From positions 1-64,000 of the forward strand of contig CAVURC010000018.1 in NCBI GenBank assembly GCA_963743825.1: a DNA stretch of 64,000 nt, in the 5' to 3' direction. Position numbers and translations under genes: made by a program. Below are positions 60,886-64,000 of the stretch, piece after piece; within the stretch, counting starts at the first letter, position 1, and every line of letters begins with the position of its first letter. Source of the stretch: Sva-07 sp963743825. Lineage in GTDB: Bacteria > Actinomycetota > Acidimicrobiia > Acidimicrobiales > Ilumatobacteraceae. The notes under the pieces are model-generated. The model did not search any database, was not told the origin of the DNA, and saw nothing but the letters and a program-made list of their open reading frames with translations.

Positions 60886-62185
60886 GAATCCGATCTCCGA
60901 GGTGATCACCGACGCGCCCACGATCGTCGTGCGGGGCAACGGCCCACTCGCCGGCACCGTCGCGGTCCCCGGCGCGAAGAACTCGGTGCTCAAGCTGATG
61001 GCCGCGACGCTCCTGTGCGACGGCACCTTCGAACTGACCAACGTGCCCGACATCGCGGACGTCGCCATCATGGGCGACCTGCTCGAGGCGATCGGCGTGT
61101 CGATCGAACGGCCGACACCGGATCGCCTGTTGTTGACCGACCACGGCGACCTCACGCCCGTGGCGCCGTACGAACTCGTCGAACGGATCCGGGCATCGAT
61201 CAACGTGCTCGGGCCGCTGCTCGCCCGGTGTGGGCACGTGCGTCTGTCGTTGCCGGGGGGCGACGACTTCGGGTCGCGTCCGATCGACATGCACGTCGCC
61301 GGCCTCGAAGCCATGGGTGCAACGTTCAAGTTCAGCCACGGGTACCTCGAAGCCTCCGCCGATCGGCTGCACGGCGCCGACATCACGTTCGACTTCCCGA
61401 GCGTCGGTGCAACGGAGAACCTGATGACGGCCGCGGTGTTCGCCGACGGCCGAACCACGATCAACAACGCAGCCCGTGAACCCGAGATCGCCGACCTGTG
61501 CGAGTTCCTGATCGCCATGGGTGCACAGATCTCGGGGGTCGGCACCTCGACGCTCGTGATCGACGGGGTCGAGCGCGGATCGTTGCGAGCCGTTTCACAC
61601 CACACGGTCCCGGATCGCATCCAGGCAGCGACGTACCTCGCGGCGGTTGCGGTGGCGGGCGGTGAGCTCGACATCGAAGGCGTACGACCCGAACACATGA
61701 CGATGTTGCTCGACCGGTTCGCCGACATGGGCCTCGAGATCACGACGGTGAGCGAGCGCGGACGCACCGACCGGATGCGTGTCGTTGCGCCGGAACGGCT
61801 GCGTTCGATCGACGTGGCGACGCTGCCGTACCCGGGGATCGCCACCGACTACAAACCGCTCATCATCACCATGCTCGCGGTGGCCGATGGCGTCGGGATC
61901 GTGACGGAGAACCTCTATCCCGGGCGGTTCCGCTACGTCGAGGAACTGCAGCGGCTCGGAGCCGACGTGCGAACCAGCGGTCATCACGCCGTCGTGCGAG
62001 GCGTGCCCCGGCTCTCCGGTGCCCCGGTGCGGGCGCACGACATCCGGGCCGGGGCGGCCATGGTCGTCGCGGGCCTGGCCGCCGAAGGCGAGACCGAGAT
62101 CACCGGGATCCACCACATCGACCGCGGCTACGACGACCTGGTCGGCCGTCTGTCGGCCGTCGGCGCCCACATCGAACGCCGCTGA
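60884..62185 (+). CDS. murA: UDP-N-acetylglucosamine 1-carboxyvinyltransferase
   Basis: This 433-residue enzyme catalyses the first committed step of peptidoglycan synthesis, adding enolpyruvate to UDP-GlcNAc. GAKNSVLKLMAATLL carries the conserved Lys-Asn. In the active-site loop LPGGDDFGSRPIDMH, Asp127 stands where most enzymes have the fosfomycin-reactive Cys (E. coli Cys115). The C-terminal GGFRYVEELQRLGAD-like block and RAGAAMVVAGLAAEG are present. The Asp variant is known from mycobacteria and chlamydiae and gives intrinsic fosfomycin resistance. The position after the atp operon matches mycobacteria. Confidence 0.96.
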   Translation: MNPISEVITDAPTIVVRGNGPLAGTVAVPGAKNSVLKLMAATLLCDGTFELTNVPDIADVAIMGDLLEAIGVSIERPTPDRLLLTDHGDLTPVAPYELVERIRASINVLGPLLARCGHVRLSLPGGDDFGSRPIDMHVAGLEAMGATFKFSHGYLEASADRLHGADITFDFPSVGATENLMTAAVFADGRTTINNAAREPEIADLCEFLIAMGAQISGVGTSTLVIDGVERGSLRAVSHHTVPDRIQAATYLAAVAVAGGELDIEGVRPEHMTMLLDRFADMGLEITTVSERGRTDRMRVVAPERLRSIDVATLPYPGIATDYKPLIITMLAVADGVGIVTENLYPGRFRYVEELQRLGADVRTSGHHAVVRGVPRLSGAPVRAHDIRAGAAMVVAGLAAEGETEITGIHHIDRGYDDLVGRLSAVGAHIERR

Positions 62186-62394
62186 GAGCCGCACACGGTC
62201 ACTCGCACACGGTCGTTCGCGCACGGTGTCGGACTCCGCGCACGGTGTCGGGCCGGCACCGTCTGGTGGCGGTTGGTCGTTGCGTGGGCGGCGTCGACGC
62301 GGCGCTTGGCGAGCCAGAGCAGGCCCATGATGATCAGGATCGGGGCTCCGATGAGCAGTGCTTCGTCCCAGCCGCCCTGGTGGGCGACGAGCAC
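62128..62394 (-). CDS. Possible small membrane protein
   Basis: An 88-codon minus-strand frame starts at GTG 62394 and encodes LVAHQGGWDEALLIGAPILIIMGLLWLAKRR, a convincing single membrane helix with a positive-inside stop. The remaining C-terminal half is low-complexity and overlaps the murA 3' end by 58 bp. The first 30 residues look like a real gene; the tail may result from a lesion. Within 62190-62260 a degenerate CGCRCACGGT unit repeats four times. No ribosome site is evident. Confidence 0.45.
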   Translation of the reverse strand: MLVAHQGGWDEALLIGAPILIIMGLLWLAKRRVDAAHATTNRHQTVPARHRARSPTPCANDRVRVTVCGSQRRSMWAPTADRRPTRSS

Positions 62395-62459
62395 GGGTGC
62401 CGTGACGACCGGCGAAGACTGCGGTCACGTCTACCGATCGTACGGGCTCGGCTGATTGA

Positions 62460-62711
62460 ATGGTCCTCGTCATGCGTGAACAGGTCGAAGCCACCATCGA
62501 GGTCATCCGCCCGGCGCTGCAGGCCGACGGCGGCGACATCATCCTGCACGACGTCGACGAGGCAACCGGCATCGTTTCGGTCGAACTCATCGGCGCCTGC
62601 GTGGGATGTCCGGCGTCGACGCAGACGCTGAAGGCCGGGATCGAACGCATCATGCGTGACCGCGTCGACGGTGTCACCGAAGTGGTGAACATCGCCGAAG
62701 AGGCGGCATGA
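62460..62711 (+). CDS. NifU-like Fe-S scaffold protein
   Basis: This is an 83-residue NifU C-terminal-domain protein. IRPALQADGGDIILHDV and the Fe-S cluster CxxC in GACVGCPAS, followed by TLKAGIERIMRDRV, are the family signature. It delivers Fe-S clusters to apo-proteins. The start is ATG 62460 or, more like the family, ATG 62472. It ends 10 nt before the MeaB gene. Confidence 0.9.
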   Translation: MVLVMREQVEATIEVIRPALQADGGDIILHDVDEATGIVSVELIGACVGCPASTQTLKAGIERIMRDRVDGVTEVVNIAEEAA

Positions 62712-62721
62712 GGGCCGGCGC

Positions 62722-63684
62722 GTGAGTCGACGTCAGCGCCCCGCGCCCGAGTTGTTCCAGGCCGCGTGCGACGGCGATCGCAGCGCACTCGCACGTCTCC
62801 TTTCGCTCATCGAGCGCGGCGACGACGACGCCCGCACCATCGGTCGGCTCGCCTATCCGTTGAGCGGATCGGGCTACACGGTCGGACTCACGGGTGCTCC
62901 CGGTGCGGGCAAGAGCACGCTGACCAGTTCGATCATCGGGCACCTGCGTGCCCAGGATCTCGAGATCGCCGTGCTCGCCATCGATCCGTCGTCGCCGTTC
63001 ACCGGTGGCGCGATCCTCGGCGACCGGGTGCGGATGCAGGATCACGCCACCGACCCCGGGGTCTTCATCCGCTCGATGGCCACCCGCGGCCACCTCGGAG
63101 GGCTCTCGCTTGCGACGCCCGAGGCCGTTCGACTGCTCGATGCGATCGGGCGGCGATGGATCCTCGTGGAAACCGTCGGCGTCGGCCAGGTCGAGGTCGA
63201 GGTCGCCGGCAAGGCCGACACGACCGTCGTCGTCGTCAATCCGGGATGGGGCGACAGCGTGCAGGCGAACAAGGCCGGGCTGATGGAGATCGCCGACGTG
63301 TTCGTGATCAACAAGGCCGACCGCAAGGGCGTCGAGGAGACGAGCCGCGACTTGATGCAGATGCTCGACCTGTCCGACCTGCCCCACGACACGTGGCGCC
63401 CGCCGATCGTGCCGACCATCGGATCCACCGGCCAGGGTGTGCCGGAGCTGTGGGAAGCAGTCCTCGCCCATCGGGCATACGCCGAGTCCTCGGGCCTGCT
63501 GGCAGAGCGTCGGGCGTTCCGACTCCGCGAGGAGTTGCGCGAGATCGTGGCGACCCGACTCGGGCGACGGGCTCGTCAGGTCTGTTCGGGTGAACGCTGG
63601 GACGAACTCACCGATGCCGTCGTCGAGCGCTCCACCGACCCGTGGACCGCCGCCGACGAGATGCTGGCAGCCGTCGACGCCTGA
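62722..63684 (+). CDS. meaB: MeaB/ArgK-family P-loop GTPase chaperone
   Basis: This 320-residue GTPase protects and loads methylmalonyl-CoA mutase or related B12 mutases. P-loop is GLTGAPGAGKSTL, switch region IDPSSPFTGGAILGDRVRM and VFIRSMATRGHLGGLS; Walker B ILVETVGVGQVEVEV; specificity NKAD; C-terminal dimerisation arm. No mutase subunit gene lies within the window, so the partner is elsewhere. A perfect hairpin terminator follows. Confidence 0.92.
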   Translation: MSRRQRPAPELFQAACDGDRSALARLLSLIERGDDDARTIGRLAYPLSGSGYTVGLTGAPGAGKSTLTSSIIGHLRAQDLEIAVLAIDPSSPFTGGAILGDRVRMQDHATDPGVFIRSMATRGHLGGLSLATPEAVRLLDAIGRRWILVETVGVGQVEVEVAGKADTTVVVVNPGWGDSVQANKAGLMEIADVFVINKADRKGVEETSRDLMQMLDLSDLPHDTWRPPIVPTIGSTGQGVPELWEAVLAHRAYAESSGLLAERRAFRLREELREIVATRLGRRARQVCSGERWDELTDAVVERSTDPWTAADEMLAAVDA

Positions 63685-63715
63685 CGTACACGATGTGTCA
63701 GACACATCGTGTACG
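63685..63715. terminator. Perfect 15-bp hairpin terminator after meaB
   Basis: CGTACACGATGTGTC (63685-63699) pairs with 63701-63715 around a single central base, so the true loop is TCAGA. The left arm begins right after the meaB stop. The apex TGTGTCAGACACA shares G-TCAGA-C with other terminators here. Confidence 0.8.
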
Positions 63716-63755
63716 AACCCTTGGCGGCGCATCCTCGATCCGCCATGATGCTGGC

Positions 63756-64000
63756 GTGACGAACCACTCGACAGAGTCTGTGGTGGAGCCGGCGCTCCAT
63801 CGGCGCCTGGGCATCGAGGCGTTCAACGCCACGTGGGAACTCCTCGACGGACGCCACTACACCCCGGCTGATGTCGATGAGTTGCTCGCTCGGGCGTACG
63901 CCTCCGCCTATCACTGGTCGCGAGCGAACGACCGTGGCCCCGAGAATGATGCACGTGCCTCGTGGTTGTTGTCACGCTGCCACGTGGTGCTCGGCCAGGG
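63756..64000 (+). CDS. Conserved hypothetical protein (partial)
   Basis: GTG at 63756 opens a frame that runs off the window (81 codons seen). The segment HRRLGIEAFNATWELLDGRHYTPADVDELLARAYASAYHWSRA ... ASWLLSRCHVVLGQ is helical and resembles widespread small uncharacterised TPR-like proteins. No function can be assigned. Confidence 0.65.
   Translation, partial: MTNHSTESVVEPALHRRLGIEAFNATWELLDGRHYTPADVDELLARAYASAYHWSRANDRGPENDARASWLLSRCHVVLGQ

Overview
The window is about 64 kb of GC-rich, gene-dense DNA from an actinobacterium. The backbone order argS-lysA-hom-thrC-rho-rpmE-prfA-prmC ... wecA-atpI-atpBEFF'HAGDC ... murA matches the actinobacterial chromosomal backbone known from mycobacteria. 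Separate b, b' and delta ATP synthase subunits (mycobacteria fuse b and delta) and the proteins with LDTRN / VxGYF repeats point to a deep-branching, probably marine or freshwater lineage such as Acidimicrobiia (Ilumatobacter-like). The taxon is inferred from gene order and protein style only. No phage, IS transposase or CRISPR array was seen.

Layout. 1-9.04 kb: sugar-uptake and catabolic region (partial ABC permease, lipoprotein binding protein, LacI regulator with palindromic operators, GH13 alpha-glucosidase, DUF4032 protein, deoC, GH1 beta-glucosidase). 9.1-10.7 kb: tRNA-Arg(CCG), an OsmC-like protein and a methyltransferase. 10.7-15.6 kb: an arsenic-type island under an ArsR-rhodanese regulator, with MFS efflux, an ArsM-like methyltransferase whose conserved Cys codon is UGA (candidate selenocysteine, with a bSECIS-like hairpin), a frameshifted FAD monooxygenase and a second methyltransferase. 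15.6-33.0 kb: backbone genes interrupted by a PemK-like gene, a serine hydrolase and a DUF1800/DUF1501 pair. 33.2-40.3 kb: DGPF/ECF42 sigma module, S9 peptidase, nucleoside hydrolase, lipoprotein and a thiolase-like protein. 40.4-51.7 kb: rpiB, glyA, wecA and the full ATP synthase operon. 51.9-60.9 kb: a decayed repeat/CAP secreted protein, SDR, glpX, a decayed S9 peptidase, a J-domain protein, a hydrolase and a frameshifted MFS gene. 60.9-64 kb: murA (Asp replacing the fosfomycin-target Cys), a NifU-like protein, a MeaB GTPase and a partial conserved gene.

Three patterns cut across the window. (1) Many genes lack a Shine-Dalgarno sequence and instead have a TAnnnT hexamer 6-9 nt before the start codon, indicating leaderless transcription. 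(2) Single-base frameshifts are frequent in accessory and secreted-protein genes but absent from backbone genes. (3) Perfect or near-perfect hairpins with recurrent sequences (GATGAGCGA family, and a family with a G-TCAGA-C apex) sit at gene ends, and a 50-nt palindrome occurs twice in opposite orientation.
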